Assembly: GCA_964017145.1 (NCBI GenBank)
Contig: OZ024846.1
Location: forward strand, 1,612,001 to 1,676,000
Source: Agrocybe praecox
Taxonomy: Eukaryota; Basidiomycota; Agaricomycetes; Agaricales; Agrocybaceae
Direction: 5' to 3'
DNA length: 64,000 bases
A model generated the notes under the pieces. That model worked only from the letters and a program-made list of their open reading frames with translations, searched no databases and was not told the DNA's origin. Below are positions 48,474 through 60,406 of this stretch, piece by piece (within the stretch, counting starts at the first letter, position 1; each line of letters begins with the position of its first letter). The position numbers and the translations under genes are program-made.

Positions 48474-49678
48474 CTATGACTTGTTAGGGGAAAACACGGC
48501 TTTCTTCATGCTATCTCTCCGATATTTACGATTTTCAGAATTTTCTCCGGCAAACCAGCTAGATGGATAACCATAACCATAACCCATACACTTTCCCTTC
48601 CAAGCAGGATCTGGCTTCCAGAATTTTGGCGGTGGTCGGACGACCTTCATAGGTTCGTTGGTTCCTCTCCTCCTACGCCTTCGTTTATTAGATTGGAGGA
48701 CGACCTCCTTGACGTCCACTACGGGGCAATACGCGGTCCTTGATTTCGAAGGTTCGGGACAAATGGAGGCCTTGTCCGCCACATAAGGATACAGCTGAAG
48801 ACGCGAAGGAGCAACCGGTGGTCTTGTTTTGCGAAAATCCTGGAATTTCTGTACAATCATGACGCTCGGCAATGTATTATCTCCTTCTAAAGCGAGTTGA
48901 AACGTTGAAGAGCTCCTATTAGGATATGAAGCCTAGAGAAATTCAGTAGGAGGAAAGTATAGGATAACATCTAGGCGTGCCTTGTATGATTCAGCTTTTG
49001 CTTCTTTTATAATAACCTCTGCCTCAATGGCAGAGACCGCCGCGCGCTGTTTGCGTCGAAGAGCTTGCTCTTCGTTATCTTCTATATCTGGTTCACGAGT
49101 GCTTAGGGTATCGGAAGTTAGTTCTTCGTGATCTTTCTTATGATAATATGGTTTTGTTACATGGAGGGTGGTGGTGGCCGTGGAAGGAGGGACACAGGTA
49201 ATGGGGGTAATGTATATGATAGAAGACGGAAGACTAGATATTACTCGTTGAGTAAAAATACGTTATCAGAGTTGAAGAGACGCTACATACACACAGTCTG
49301 GTCGCTGTTCTGCTCCAAGTCTTGTACGGGTCCTTGATCGCACGCGACTTTTCTGCGCTTGTGTCTGGGATGTTCATCTTCAAGAGCTGGAAGGTTTTGT
49401 GATAAAATTTCCGTTAGCCTTGCGAGTTCAGCAGCATCCTTGGAGTTATCTATCCCTTCGTCTTGGGCATCCTCAATTGGGTAAAGTTCAGCCCTTGTTG
49501 CAGGCTTTGTGATTTGAGGCAAGAAATGCGGGTTAGAGAAGCGTGGTATCATTTCAAGGGAGAGTGTTGTGACTTGTTGATCGACAACTTCTACTTTTTT
49601 GAAATTGATCGTTTTGTGCTTTGTACAGAGTGCACTCTTCTTTCGCCTTGAATCTCCCTTCCGCCTTTTTCTTTTCAA
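48474..49678 (-). CDS. Unrecognised basic, probably nuclear protein
   Basis: No family was recognised. Joined exons read MKRKRRKGDSRRKKSALCTK (49678), MIPRFSNPHFLPQITKPATR, AELYPIEDAQDEGID, a segment with LARLTEILSQNLPALEDEHP, RHKRRKVA; then STREPDIEDNEEQALRRKQR, AAVSAIEAEVIIKEAKAESY; and a last exon FQLALEGDNTLPSVMIVQKF to FWKPDPAWKGKCMGYGYGYP, ending MKKAVFSPNKS. It contains three basic clusters (KRKRRKGDSRRKK, HKRRK, NKRRRRRRG), suggesting nuclear location, and a helical middle. The true start may be an internal Met (near 49550), because the ATG at 49678 lies only 18 bp from the divergent neighbour's ATG. Splice sites are tentative. Confidence 0.55.
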
Positions 49679-49696
49679 CCCGTGCCATTCTTCACA

Positions 49697-51171
49697 ATGG
49701 CTCCTTCGTCAATAAAAAACTCCAAAAAGGCTGGACGGAAATCTGATCCCAAGCCTTCGGCCGCGGTTCCTTCTACTGAGCAACCTTCTAAGCCTTCAAA
49801 GACGTTGAAGAGAAAAAAGGATGAAACCAATGATGTTTCCCTAGAAAATGCGCTGCCTGTCTCAGCCGCAAAAAAAATGAAGAAGGAAACCGTTCAGAAC
49901 CTCAAAAAATCCAAAGCTGATGAAGATATCACAGTCGAGGACAAGGCCCCCGTCGCGCAGAAGGAACAGACAAAGGCCGACTCAAAGAAGAAAGAAAAAT
50001 CTATCTCAGAGGTCGTAGCGCCAAAAGCCGGCAAACAAGAGTCCGAGGTGAAGGAGGCGAAGTCTATGAACAAGTCGAAGGAAATTTCCACTGTCGAATC
50101 ACCCGCTCCTACCTCTGCAAAAGCTAAAAACAATTCGAAGAAAGTAAAACCCACTGAAGAAATTCCCACTTCGATTTCCCGTCCACGAAATTCAGAGAAA
50201 TCCAAAGCATCCGCCAAGTCTAAACCTTCCAAAGCTGCATCTCCAGAGCCTGAAGTAGACGAAGACGAAGACGCCGAATCAGACAATGGCCAGGATTCCG
50301 ATGACGGCTCAGAGGGAGGTGAACTTTTACACGGCTTTTCCACCGACGACGACGATTCTTCTGACGATGAAGATGCCATGGACATGGACAATACTGAGTT
50401 TGATCTCGGAAAACTGCCGACAATCGCCAAAGATGATGCTATAGTCAAGCGGAAGTTGGAGAAAGCTAAAAACCAGCCAGTACGTTTTGTTTTCGCATCT
50501 TTCATTGGACAGTAATAGACTCTTCTCGCGTCTTCGTAGACTGACGATCGCGGTGTACTTTTCTTGGGACGACTTCCCCACGGGTTCTACGAAGACCAGC
50601 TAAAAGCATATTTCTCTCAATTCGGTGAAGTTACGCGACTACGCGTCTCGAGAAATAAGAAGGTACCTGATCCTCAATCTTCAATACCTCTTCTGACAAA
50701 CGAAATTAGACCGGAGCCTCAAAGCATTACGGCTTCATCGAGTTCGATTCTTCCGCAGTTGCTCAAATTGTTGCCGACACGATGGACAATTATCTTCTTA
50801 TGGGCCATATTCTCCGTTGCAAAGTAATACCTAAAGATGAAGTTCATCCCGAGTTATGGGTTGGCTCCAACAGGAAGTGGAGAGCTATCCCTACGGCGCG
50901 AGTAGCTCGTGTACAACATAACAAGGTTTGTACCCCCTTATTACTTTTCACTATCAGGATATTGATTTTCAAAATTCAACAGCCTCGTAGTGAAGCTGAA
51001 CAAGATAGAGCTGCCAAAAGACTTTTGAAACGTCAACAGGAACGCAAGCTGAAATTAGCGAAGGCTGGGTTTAATTACGATTTCGACGCAGTTGGCTATG
51101 TGAGTTGGTCTCTGACTCATTACAAGTATTGTCTCTTAATCAGTTTGCAGAAAAAGTTAACGACTGTTTGA
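49697..51171 (+). CDS. Nucleolar RRM protein, Nop15/NIFK type
   Basis: Ribosome-biogenesis factor for the large subunit. The start at [20 protein letters not shown] is preferred over the in-frame ATG at 49682. The first 230 residues are Lys/Ser/Glu-rich with an acidic patch ([20 protein letters not shown]). One RRM follows: [38 protein letters not shown], then across an intron [14 protein letters not shown] (RNP1) and [20 protein letters not shown]. The post-RRM helix and basic tail ([21 protein letters not shown]) match Nop15/NIFK. Introns: 50480-50539, one ending at ATTAG before ACCGGAGCC, one near 50925-50980, and a last one leaving the final exon KKLTTV (51151-51171). Exon joins all keep frame. 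Confidence 0.88.
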
Positions 51172-51260
51172 TACTACATATATACTTTGCCATTGTCGAT
51201 CTTCATATCTCAAAATGGAAGACCCGGATGATCTTGATTCTCAATGCTTGTCATATATTT

Positions 51261-52078
51261 TTATGACGACAATCTTGCTAACCCTGCTAAGATATGTACT
51301 CCTGCTTTAGCCCCATCCACAATGCGAACAGGAGGGAAACCTGCTTCAACCACTCCTTGTTTGACAATCTCCTCCATACCTGCCATACCTGCGGAAAAGA
51401 TACGGTCAATTTGCTCCAGCTTGAAGGGTGATATCGTACCTGCACAACCTAAAATAATGACATCCGCTCCTTTCGAAGCAATCTTGGCACTCCCTTCTTT
51501 AACCTTTCTTTTTACGTGGTCGCGGTCACCTTCCCTCAGTTCCACTGCGTCAAGTCCCGTAGTCACCAATCCTGCAAATCTCTCGGAAGTTGCTCCTAGA
51601 AAATTGCGAACATCGGTGTAATAGATATATTTGTATCCAGTCCCGGTCGTGATTATCCCGAATCGTTGACCGATCAGCAAAGATTGGGAGACAGAAGCCT
51701 CGAGGATGTTTATCGCTGGCTTAGATGTGTTTTCGCGAAACAAATGCGTTAAAGGGTGATCGGAGACTAGTAGTAGACAGAACGATGGTTGTAAGCGCGT
51801 TGTAAAGCTTGTGATATTTCAAAGGTGATGTACGGACAGCAACAGACCAGAAAACCATCATATTTGTCTATTAGACCTCTGGCTTGAATATCAGTAAAAC
51901 ATGTCGCTGCACTTAGGACCCCTGTCGTTGTGTCGTTGATTGAGGGAGGAGCATTACTGGGAGCCGTGTAAAAGTCGAGCGAGACGCCTGGAGGTGGTAG
52001 AAGATTCGCTTTGAGACCTGACGTGACAGACTCGGAAGAATTTGGGTTGATTACGAGGAGGGAGACTGATTGTGGCAT
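51261..52078 (-). CDS. Asp/Glu/hydantoin racemase family protein (Dcg1-like)
   Basis: Member of the two-cysteine racemase fold; the yeast relative Dcg1 is linked to allantoin catabolism, but its substrate is unsettled. The start MPQSVSLLVINPNSSESVTS carries the family opening INPNSS. The first active-site Cys lies in DGFLVCCC, just before an intron; the second lies in ADVIILGCAGTISPF. Other segments: PAINILEASVSQSLLIGQRF, GIITTGTGYKYIYY, and the end RIVDGAKAGVHILAGLARLS. At about 245 residues it has the normal length. It is divergent from NPR3 with 125 bp between starts. NPR3 acts in nitrogen signalling, but that proximity is not evidence of a link. Confidence 0.88.
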
Positions 52079-52203
52079 GATAAGTCTGTGTCAGGAGAAA
52101 AAAGATAACAATTTGATAGTCGGCGGACAGGGGCCTTTTCCGAAAATGGGAATGTCGCAAGTTCGTTGAATGAACCGGCTCCCAGTCTGCGCTGTGCTTG
52201 GAC

Positions 52204-54696
52204 ATGGCAGAAACTCTGCTTGCCATCTTACTCGCTACCACATCAGCGAAAGGTTCCAATCTTGTATTTCGCTGGCCTGAGTCTCCGTCGCCCTCACCAA
52301 GACTCAGTCGCGCGCGTCCGGACCCGTCCGCGTCGCTCTCACAACTTGACAACCCATGGAGAGCTTCACATTCCCAAGAACAGCAAGAACAGAACGACAG
52401 AACCCTTAGACACGAATATGCTCGGGACCCAGACTACTCTTGGCCTCGTCCTAATGCTCTGCGAGATAGGTCGCTCTCGTTCAATCACGGACACCACCAT
52501 TCTCAGGGAGGACTCACGTCCCCTTCAACAAGGGACAGATCATACAGCTTCGACAGATCTGCCCCTCCAAACGAGTACGACCATGTTCTAGGCTTTTCCT
52601 CCGAGTTCCTTGCCAACCTTCTGTGCCCTCACATGTCCATGTGTCACCAGAAGTTTGAACTGGTAGTAGATGACCTCGCGTTCATAGGGCACCCTGTATG
52701 CGCAGAAGCGGATGGGGTATGGAGGTTCAAGCCGGAGAAGATAAAAGCAGGCTCTAGAGGTCGCGACGATCGCAGTTTTGAAAATTTGACATCACCATAC
52801 CCTGAAGACCACACTCCTGCGACTACAGACGAATCTGATTCTCTCCCCTCTTCTTCAAAAAGTGCCTGGCTCACTACCTTCCACTTGACACTGGTTCTCG
52901 ATTTGCCTGACCCGTCGTCATCCGCTTCTGGAAACATTTCTAAATACTTCAACACATTGTACGAACAGATAGCCTATACCCTCACTGCTGTCCTTTATCA
53001 AGAGCAAGTCCTGTCGAATTTCGTCGAGAAAGAATGCGACTCGCTCATCGCTTTGAAAGAGTCATGTATGGCTAAAGGTGAGTATCATCAGAATATATCT
53101 AACGATTCACACCAATCCTGCTCGGTACCCGCAGGTGAACCTTTCTCCCAGTACCTTGCTCAAGCCTTCGAAATTTCATCAATAGCTCCTGCAATGAAAA
53201 CCGTGTTCGAAGCGATTAAATCTTCATCCATGGCATATGTTACTATCAATTATCTTCCTTTAGAACTCCAATTACCTCCCTATCTTGATACTCTATTGCA
53301 TAATCAAGACGATGCTGATGAAGCCGACCTTTTTGATCCTTCTGATGAGGACCCCACCCTACATTGGGGGGAACACACGAACCTTGGATGGAGACTTCCT
53401 GTTATGGCACCTTGGAAAACACTCCTACTTTTGGATATCGACAATGAGAAAGATCTACATATGATAATGGGAGGGCCGCAAGAAAACGCCGAGGACAAAA
53501 GTCTCGCTGAGGGCCTTCTTCGCTTCCTTGAGACTGCCTCAGTGACTCTATCGTAAGTAATACCAAAGCTTGCCCACGAATTTTCTGACATTTTAGAAAG
53601 ATTATCCGAGATGGCGAACTTGCTAGATTGGGATCTTCACTCGCAAGTTTATCCGATTGTCCGATGGCTTGTTTTGCATAGAAGGGCCAAAGTTGTAGAC
53701 GTCGTTCATCCGGGCCTCAAGACTGCATTTGCTCTTCCGCCGAAATTCGGTGCACCGTAAGCTTGTATCCCAATAGAAAATGCAGTTGAACTAATATTTT
53801 TTGTAGACTGGAGAAACTAACCGCCGAATTTCAAGAAGCGTTCCCCAACCCTTCCATTCGGCGCTTACCCGAAATTCTTTCTATAATATCCACCTCAATG
53901 TCAAAGCAGTCTGACAGTCATTTCTTTGCTTCCATTGTAAAGAAAAAGGAATTATTACCGATCTACCACGACGTCGTATTATGGATGCTCAAGGCTGACC
54001 TCTTGTTCACATTACATCTTCGGATCCGTGTTGTCGCTACCAGCGAGCTGAAACGTCGAGTTCAGGCGGAAAGGGAGCTCAAGAAAGCCCAGACCCTATC
54101 CGGGTCAGGAAACAAGGACAGGCGATTTGATTTTGACGAAAATTTGACAAAGAGTGCCTCTTTCCTTCTTGCTCCTCATCCGCGCTTTGGACGGCGATTT
54201 GGGTCAAAGGAATCAGGGAAAAGTGAAATCAGTGAACTTGACTTTGAGTCGGCGTATGCAACTCTACCAGTCGATGAAGCAAGCGCATCTGATAGCAACT
54301 CTGAGCTGGATGAAGATGACTCTGGATGGGATACTACGGAGGATCACACTTTCCCCAGCATTATTGACGATCCTGGAAAAGCCACCCCTATGCAACAACG
54401 TTGGTTGACTGCAATGTCAGATGGGAAAGAACCAACCATTGCAAAACGATTTGAGCTGTACGTTCATTGATCGTGTGGGCCTTCCCTTTACTGATATAAT
54501 TATCTGCAGGATAAACCAATATTTTGATGGGAAAAGATCTGATGACGAGATTTTGTATACTGCAGAGATATCACGGAAACAATTACGCCAGATCCTGCAT
54601 GAATACGAGGAATATGTGAGTGCTTTGAATTCTATGCAGCTAATATATTACATATTAACATTACACCAGCTCTTGACGTTCTTACATCCCTCATGA
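52204..54696 (+). CDS. NPR3: Npr3, GATOR1/SEACIT subunit (nitrogen permease regulator 3)
   Basis: Amino-acid-sensing inhibitor of TORC1 at the vacuole, working with Npr2 and Iml1. The start MAETLLAILLATTSAKGSNL then VFRWPESPSPSPR is the typical Npr3 opening longin-like domain; an ATG two codons upstream (52198) is equally open. Further blocks: HVLGFSSEFLANLLCPHMSM, CHQKFELVVDDLAFIGHPV; FHLTLVLDLPDPSSS; KYFNTLYEQIAYTLTAVLYQ; DWDLHSQVYPIVRWLVLHRR, AKVVDVV; FPNPSIRRLPEILSIISTSM. An acidic stretch (SDSNSELDEDDSGWDTTEDH) precedes the winged-helix C-terminus, INQYFDGKRSDDEILYTAEI, SRKQLRQILHEYEEYLLTFL, HPS. Introns are at about 53554-53596, 53758-53806, 54459-54510 and 54616-54670. Confidence 0.93.
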
Positions 54697-54758
54697 ACCA
54701 CTCCTAAAGTCTACTTCTTACGATGAAACCCACGCCGCCTAAGTCGTATTATCTATTG

Positions 54759-55753
54759 TCAAGAGAGGTCCTTTGTATGGTGCCAGTCCAACAAAGCTGC
54801 CGCCTTTGAGCAGTCAAAAAGGCTTTGCTTTCCTACTATCGTTTTCCCATCTTTGATGGGTACGTCTGGCCAATATCGCTGGAGCAAAGTCATCGTATCC
54901 TCGTCAGCCGCCGTTTGTGGAGCAGTGATAAAAAATCGTTCGTGGCCACCCCATTTTCCGTTTTTCTCCATCGCCAGGAGGCAAGCTAGCGCAGCTGAGT
55001 CTTCTTGCACATATCCCCAAAGGTCCTTCAATCTGCGACTACTATCCCCGCCCCCGTTTGCCATCGATCTTTCTGGGATGGACCAATGAAGACGCAAACT
55101 CGCTATTGACATCCTGTCGTAACGACGAACAATGGTGTCTGCCTGCATTTCACAAATTCTTCACAAGGACAATCAGAGATAAAATAAAGAGATGATCTAT
55201 TGGCATTATAGCTCACACTTTTGAAAGACCGTATGGTTCGTCTGGTTCGCACGGATGAGATTCGTCTATCGGGAAGTAATATAGGCGCTGAGTTTTGCAG
55301 TATGCCATCGTAATGACATTGATCGATGATGCCTGAGCTACACGATCTATTCCTAACTCTGCGCAAGCCCGAAGGATATTCCAGGATATGACCACATTGC
55401 TAAAAGAAAATGGATCAAACATCTATTAGTATCAATTCCGATTACGCATGAATCCATACAATATAAGCGACTAGTACATACTTGTTGTGAGTTCTGGCTT
55501 TGTAATCGCCAGGATCTGGACATCCTGCGAGGTTGATGACGCCATCGCAGCCCGCTAACGCTTCCATTACGGTATCGAAATTCTGGAGATCTGTTTGTTT
55601 GAATATAAAAAAAGGACTCTCGAACCATGGGCATTGCATCGTAGGTGAAAGTTGAGCCACATCGATTCCAAGCACTTCGTTGCCTCTTTCTAGGGCAACT
55701 TTAACCACTCGCCTTCCAACCCTACCATTGCAGCCCGTAATAGCAAGTTTCAT
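54759..55753 (-). CDS. NAD(P)-dependent epimerase/dehydratase (extended SDR)
   Basis: Rossmann-fold sugar- or related epimerase/reductase. The N-terminal dinucleotide motif is TGCNGRVGRRVV, followed by DGVINLAGCPDPGDYKA, SNVVISWNILRACAELGIDR, VAQASSINVITMAY, and the active-site YGLSK (YxxxK), with QASS as the usual upstream Ser. The C-terminal half reads MQADTIVRRYDRMSIASLRL, WSIPERSM.., YVQEDSAALACLLAMEK and DVPIKDGKTIVGKQSLFDCS, KAAALLDW. It is about 300 residues in at least three exons. The substrate cannot be inferred. Confidence 0.88.
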
Positions 55754-56168
55754 ATGAGGGAGATGTTGAAGGAGGTTAAGTTAGGGTACGGATAAACAAT
55801 ATACAGGTCATGTCAGGCACGAGGTGCCTGCCTGAGAGATAACCGAACCTTCTATCTTTAACCCAAACAATGACATCGTGGGGACTCTATCCTGCTCGGC
55901 AATCTGTTTCCATCTTCGTGCCCCCCTACATGTGGCAAGATAACAATCAAGGATCCACCATCATGCATCAGTCCCAGTCAAAGGAGAAAGGAGAGAGAGA
56001 AAGACATACAGAAATAGGTACTATGTATGATGTTCTGGGCAATGCCAGCGGAATCAACCTAAAGTAATTCAGCACTATGCCACTCAGATCGTCACGAACA
56101 TCTTTCTTTGTTCATAAACTACTTACTCCTCATCACCCCTCCCTTACGTCCAGCAAGCCCAAACCAAA
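55754..56168. promoter_or_regulatory. Divergent promoter region, epimerase / WD40 protein
   Basis: 415 bp between divergent starts. It holds short, unsupported frames only. No clear regulatory motif was identified. Confidence 0.4.
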
Positions 56169-58136
56169 ATGGGAGAACCTGACTCGGTGTTAGATTTCAA
56201 AGAACGTCTCGACGAGCTCGCGGAAGACCTGCAGAACTTCATGATCGACGCCGACTTGAATGCCGAGGGAGATGACGAGAAAGCCCTGGAAACAGAATAC
56301 CTCTCGTTCCTCCGCCGCATAGCTGAGGTCGTGCATGAAGCACAAGCAGCCCACAGCCCTGACCTACACGATTTGGTCGCGCAAGCAGATGGTCTGCTGA
56401 ATCAGGGAATCAGATTTGGCTATGGGGATCATGAAGATGGCAGTTACGGAATATACAGCGAGTCTTGCATACCTTCGTTTGCCCACCAAGACGATGTTGC
56501 GCCGCTTTTGCAAGAACAACTCAAGAAGGGTCAAGCCAGTACGCCTTCTATGAGATACTCTTTGGAAAGTTTGCTTTCTTCTCATATCCATTTTTCCTAG
56601 CACACATGTTCATCGGTGGTATGATTCCTGAGATGGGAGAACTCCTTCGGTTTATTGGCAGTAAGATCTAATCTATTTCTTTTAATTCGATATATTCAAC
56701 TGTTAGTATCTCATAGCGGATTTAAAAACTGTAAAATCACGCTACAAGTTGCCCCCAGCGTGGAAAACAACCCTTCGACCACATCCTTTGTCGACTTCAT
56801 GTGCTCGCTTCCTGGATCCTATCCCAGAATGGACCGCAACAGACCGAAACAGCATTGCCACTACTATCTTCGAAGCTCGATGCGAAGTCTCCTCGGGGGC
56901 TATTAGGGATTCCGTCGATATGAAATTATCATCCAGCGGAAACATATTAGCACTTTCTTCAATGAGAGGCTGGAAAAACCGGACGCCATACATCTCCTAT
57001 TATCTGCCAAACCACGAACAACCCGTTCTTCTCGAAGAATTCATAGACGGGCACATCATCAAAGCGGATTTGGCATCGACGATGCGCGATATCATGATAG
57101 ACGACGAGCGGAGACTGGTCTTTGTCGCGGATTACGACAGGGTGAAGTCGTACCGTTGCAACGAGCCCAATGTGCGTGGCAGAGAGAAGCGGGTGCATAC
57201 GATGAATTCTGAGGGTTATGATGGCCCTTTGGCGATGCTAGCCAACGGCGGAAGGATGCTGCGAGCCGGGAAGCGAGACATCGCATTTTGGAATATAGAC
57301 ACACTCCCCACGCACGGGGAAAGCGGGAAAGACCTGATAGGCACCAAAATTGAAGAGATCGAAACGTGGCGAGACGACCCTGAAGATATCGAGCCTTCTT
57401 CTGGGAGTGAACCTAGTGGGACCATCGCCATCGAACATGATAGCGATGATGAAGGTTTTAAAATTGGGAAATGGCATGCGCACCCTTCTAATTCGAACAT
57501 GATGCTCTGCGCGTCGGAGAGAGAGACGGGCAAGTATTTCTGCCATGCGTTCGACGTCGACGTGGGTGGTAAGGCCGTGACTAGGTATCTCGGACACGGT
57601 GGGACGGTGATGGGATTCTCCACCGTCACTGCAGACCCCAACGCGTTCTTGACCTGGTGCGATGATGGTCATGCGCGATTGTATGATACCAGGCAGGCCT
57701 TGCCGGTCTTGACTATCGGAGCAGAGATGCAGTTGATGCCTGCTGGTTCTGCGGTACTTGCCCATCCTGATGGAATACCTTGTATGTTTTTGCGTTACGG
57801 TTATCTTTTTATGTTTCAAGCTCAATTAGCTCAATTAACCGAAATGCAACTAGTTATCTTCACCGGTGCATCGCAGAGCGAGGCCATCACGCTCTGGGAC
57901 GTACGCGCGCGGAAGCCGGTTTATGAACTGGCAACGGGCAACAACGCGGTCCAGAGCATGGTATGGGATGAGAAAAGCAGCACTTTGTATGCAGCAACTA
58001 CGTGTGACCATGAGAGGTATCGCCCGGCGAAGATCCCGATCATAAAAGATGAGGACGTTCCCTCGTCAGGCAAAGAAGCGAATGTTGAAGGAACGCAGAC
58101 AGCGCAAAGGCAAGGAGAGGTCAGTGTACTAGAAGA

Positions 58137-58170
<34 letters not shown>

Positions 58171-58509
58171 AGGATGGATGAAGATGACGATGACGAGGAG
58201 GACGAAGACGAAGACGAAGGTGCAGACGAAAGAAAGAGCGACACGGAATACGAACCAGTATCTCGAGATATTTGCTGGCCCACCAGGGCTTATCACGCTG
58301 AAAACTACTTTGGTCACGTCTTCGATGCAGGGCATCATAGACTCTGTACGTGTTTCTTGATCAATCGAGAGTTCTGTGCACTAAATCACCATTTTTATTT
58401 TTATATCACAGTCAAGTATTCCTTCAAAAAAGAACCCGATGCGGAGGTTCTTCCCTCTTATAGTTCTGCGACGATAACTTCTTTGAGCTCGAGCTTGGGA
58501 ATTTGGTGA
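56169..58509 (+). CDS. Acidic WD40-repeat-like protein, function unknown
   Basis: The N-terminal helical region (MGEPDSVLDFKERLDELAED, LQNFMIDADLNAEGDDE; QAADGLL-type helix) is joined by two short introns to AHMFIGGMIPEMGELLRFIG, then DLKTVKSRYKLPPAWKTTLR. The bulk is a beta-propeller-like sequence with WD-type ends: GKRDIAFWNIDTL, AFLTWCDDGHARLYDTRQA, ASQSEAITLWDVRARKPVYE, NNAVQSMVWDEKSSTLYAAT. A loop near the end has a GAC repeat (11 consecutive Asp codons) followed by a longer Asp/Glu stretch. The end is HRLFKYSFKKEPDAEVLPSY to SSLGIW. Introns are at about 56534-56599, 56662-56717, 57783-57856 and 58348-58411. I do not recognise a named orthologue; propellers of this type are often scaffolds in ubiquitin or chromatin complexes. 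Confidence 0.75.
58138..58170 (+). repeat. (GAC)11 trinucleotide repeat in coding sequence
   Basis: Eleven perfect GAC codons in a row inside the WD40-like gene, encoding Asp. Being in frame, changes in repeat number would only lengthen or shorten the acidic loop. Confidence 0.9.
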
Positions 58510-59118
58510 ATTTGTAGAGCTTCGAATGTCTGGAATTTATGAACAAGCGGCATGTATGTACTACTAACTATAACAAAATATGTACGATTTAGTAACATTT
58601 GAATTTCATCTCCGTGTGAGCTTCAATTTGCATCGCTTTCATAACACCACAGCTTTGGCCCGAGTCCTGACGGTCTACTTACTTCCAACCATATATTGAA
58701 AACCTTACCATTGCCATGGACCAGATATGATTGAGCGCCACGTAAGTACAACGTCGTGATCAGCGCTCTTCCCGAAATATACCAAATGTGGCTAGGTAAT
58801 TACCTTGTAACGGTCGGAGCTATGGATATTTTCGATAATTCGTTGATAAAAAAGCACGCGACTTGATCAGAACCATCATGACCTCTAAGACATAATTATT
58901 TGTCGTCCGTGGATGGAATGGTACTATCATCTATATTGCCTCTAAAAGATGTACACCTGGAGAGAAGCAAATCGGATACTTAGGAGGTGTGTGACTTTGC
59001 TCTATTCAGACCAGGAACGCGGACTCTCTCCTATAATGATAAAGCAAGTCTTGCGATCGTCGATTAATGGAATCACGTGTAGCCGACATGATTAACAGAA
59101 ACATAATAGATGTGCTAG
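58510..59118. other. Intergenic, convergent 3' flanks
   Basis: 609 bp between the WD40-like gene (+) and the acyltransferase (-). Low coding potential, and no repeat shared with the duplicated region to the right. Confidence 0.4.
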
Positions 59119-60406
59119 TCATCGCAAGTAATACGCTCTCACCATATTCAGCACCCACACCGCAGGTCTCCATTGATCAGGCAAGAACTTGCTGCCCGCC
59201 AAACCTCTCACCAACCACGCGTCAATCAGCATATTGCCCCACCCGAGCACCCAGGCAATGGACCACAGCCAGCCAAAGAACCCACCGACGCGCTTGTGCG
59301 TCACGCTCTTGAATGCAAACTCCAACACGGTGCCGACGCCCATCATGAGGAAGAACCCAGCGACTCTCAGGAAATCCGTGCCCCTGCCCATTCCCCAGAG
59401 GCCTAGCCAGTGCAAAAGACCGGAAGAGAGGAACGCGCCGAATACGGCGCCAAAGCGACCGAAGAGCGCGTAGAAGGGGGCTCCGCCGAAGGAGATGAAG
59501 ATGTTCCGGAAGAGCTGGTGCCAGCGCGCGGCCCAGAAGTGGTTGAGGGAGGTGGTGAACCACGGGGCGCGGAAGAGGGGCGGCCAGGTGTGTGGGTTGT
59601 TGTTGGGTCCGTTGGGGAGGAGGAGGAGGGTGAGTACGGTGAGGAGGGAGTAGATGACGGACATGGCGTTGTATATGACTAGACCGCAGAAAAAGGTGAT
59701 GAAGGAGGAGCGCAAGTAGCGGTGTATTGGAGGGAGGGAAGGGTCGAATATGGACGCACCGGTTGGTGAGGATAAGCCGGAGAAGGATTGGACGAGGACG
59801 AGGAGGGCGTCGAATGTGAACAGGTGGAAGAGGAAGGCGAGAAAGGTGGAGAAGAGGAAAGAAGGGAGAGATGAGGTGTTCCGGCTGTCGTGTGCGATGC
59901 GGAGACCGGCGGACCATGACCAGCCTATACCGCGTAGGTTGAAGCAGAGATCGAACGCGTCGAGAAAGACATTGTCGGTAGGGTGAGTGCGAGTGTAGGG
60001 CGTTGATTCAAAGGTCCATATTGAAGCAAGCATTACCAGGACCGACATAGCCAACTGCGGATCATTAACAAAGGTCACGGAAGAAGGACAAAAACATACG
60101 ATGAGGCCCTGGTTCGTGTATACAAGATATTCTTCATCAGGGTATCCTTTTGCAAGATCTAGTCTAGTTGAAGCACAGAAAGCAGCGTAGAGTGTAAGAG
60201 GCCAGAGAGCGAGACGGATTAGTCGTGTGCGTGGCAGGAGGACGAGAACGGCAGTAGCATAGTAGAGGAGAATAGGCGGTAAGAGGATGTATAATAGTGT
60301 GTGAGTAGTCAGTGGCAGTCGTGTGGCCACGTCAGGAATCCTATGTAGTTGTTAGAAATAGAAACAGAAAGAAGATAAAAAGGGAGACATACATTGTGGA
60401 GGACAT
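59119..60406 (-). CDS. Wax-synthase-like membrane-bound O-acyltransferase
   Basis: Multi-pass MBOAT/wax-synthase-domain enzyme predicted to acylate a hydroxyl group on a lipid or secondary metabolite in the ER. Exon 1 is 60406-60393 (MSSTM), spliced to MIPDVATRLPLTTHTLLYIL; a start at 60330 (MATRLPLTT) is also possible. About eight hydrophobic segments follow (LLYILLPPILLYYATAVLVL; FFCGLVIYNAMSVIYSLLTV). The family block APWFTTSLNHFWAARWHQLF then RNIFISFGGAPFYALF carries the conserved His. The end is WRPAVWVLNMVRAYYLR. A second intron near 60050-60100 removes CFCPSSVTFVNDPQ. Similar proteins tailor terpenoids in basidiomycete clusters. The next gene to the right is a divergent methyltransferase. 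Confidence 0.85.

Noticed and set aside
49894..50505. 203-codon minus-strand Ser/Phe-rich ORF
   Set aside because: Antisense of the Lys/Glu-rich N-terminus of the RRM protein.
57216..57825. Two long minus-strand ORFs opposite the WD40-like gene
   Set aside because: They lie opposite a clearly coding propeller exon, and neither resembles a protein family.
59222..59917. 231-codon minus-strand ORF, Pro/Arg/His-rich, within the acyltransferase
   Set aside because: Same strand but a shifted frame of the GC-rich acyltransferase exon; composition is typical of a frameshifted shadow.
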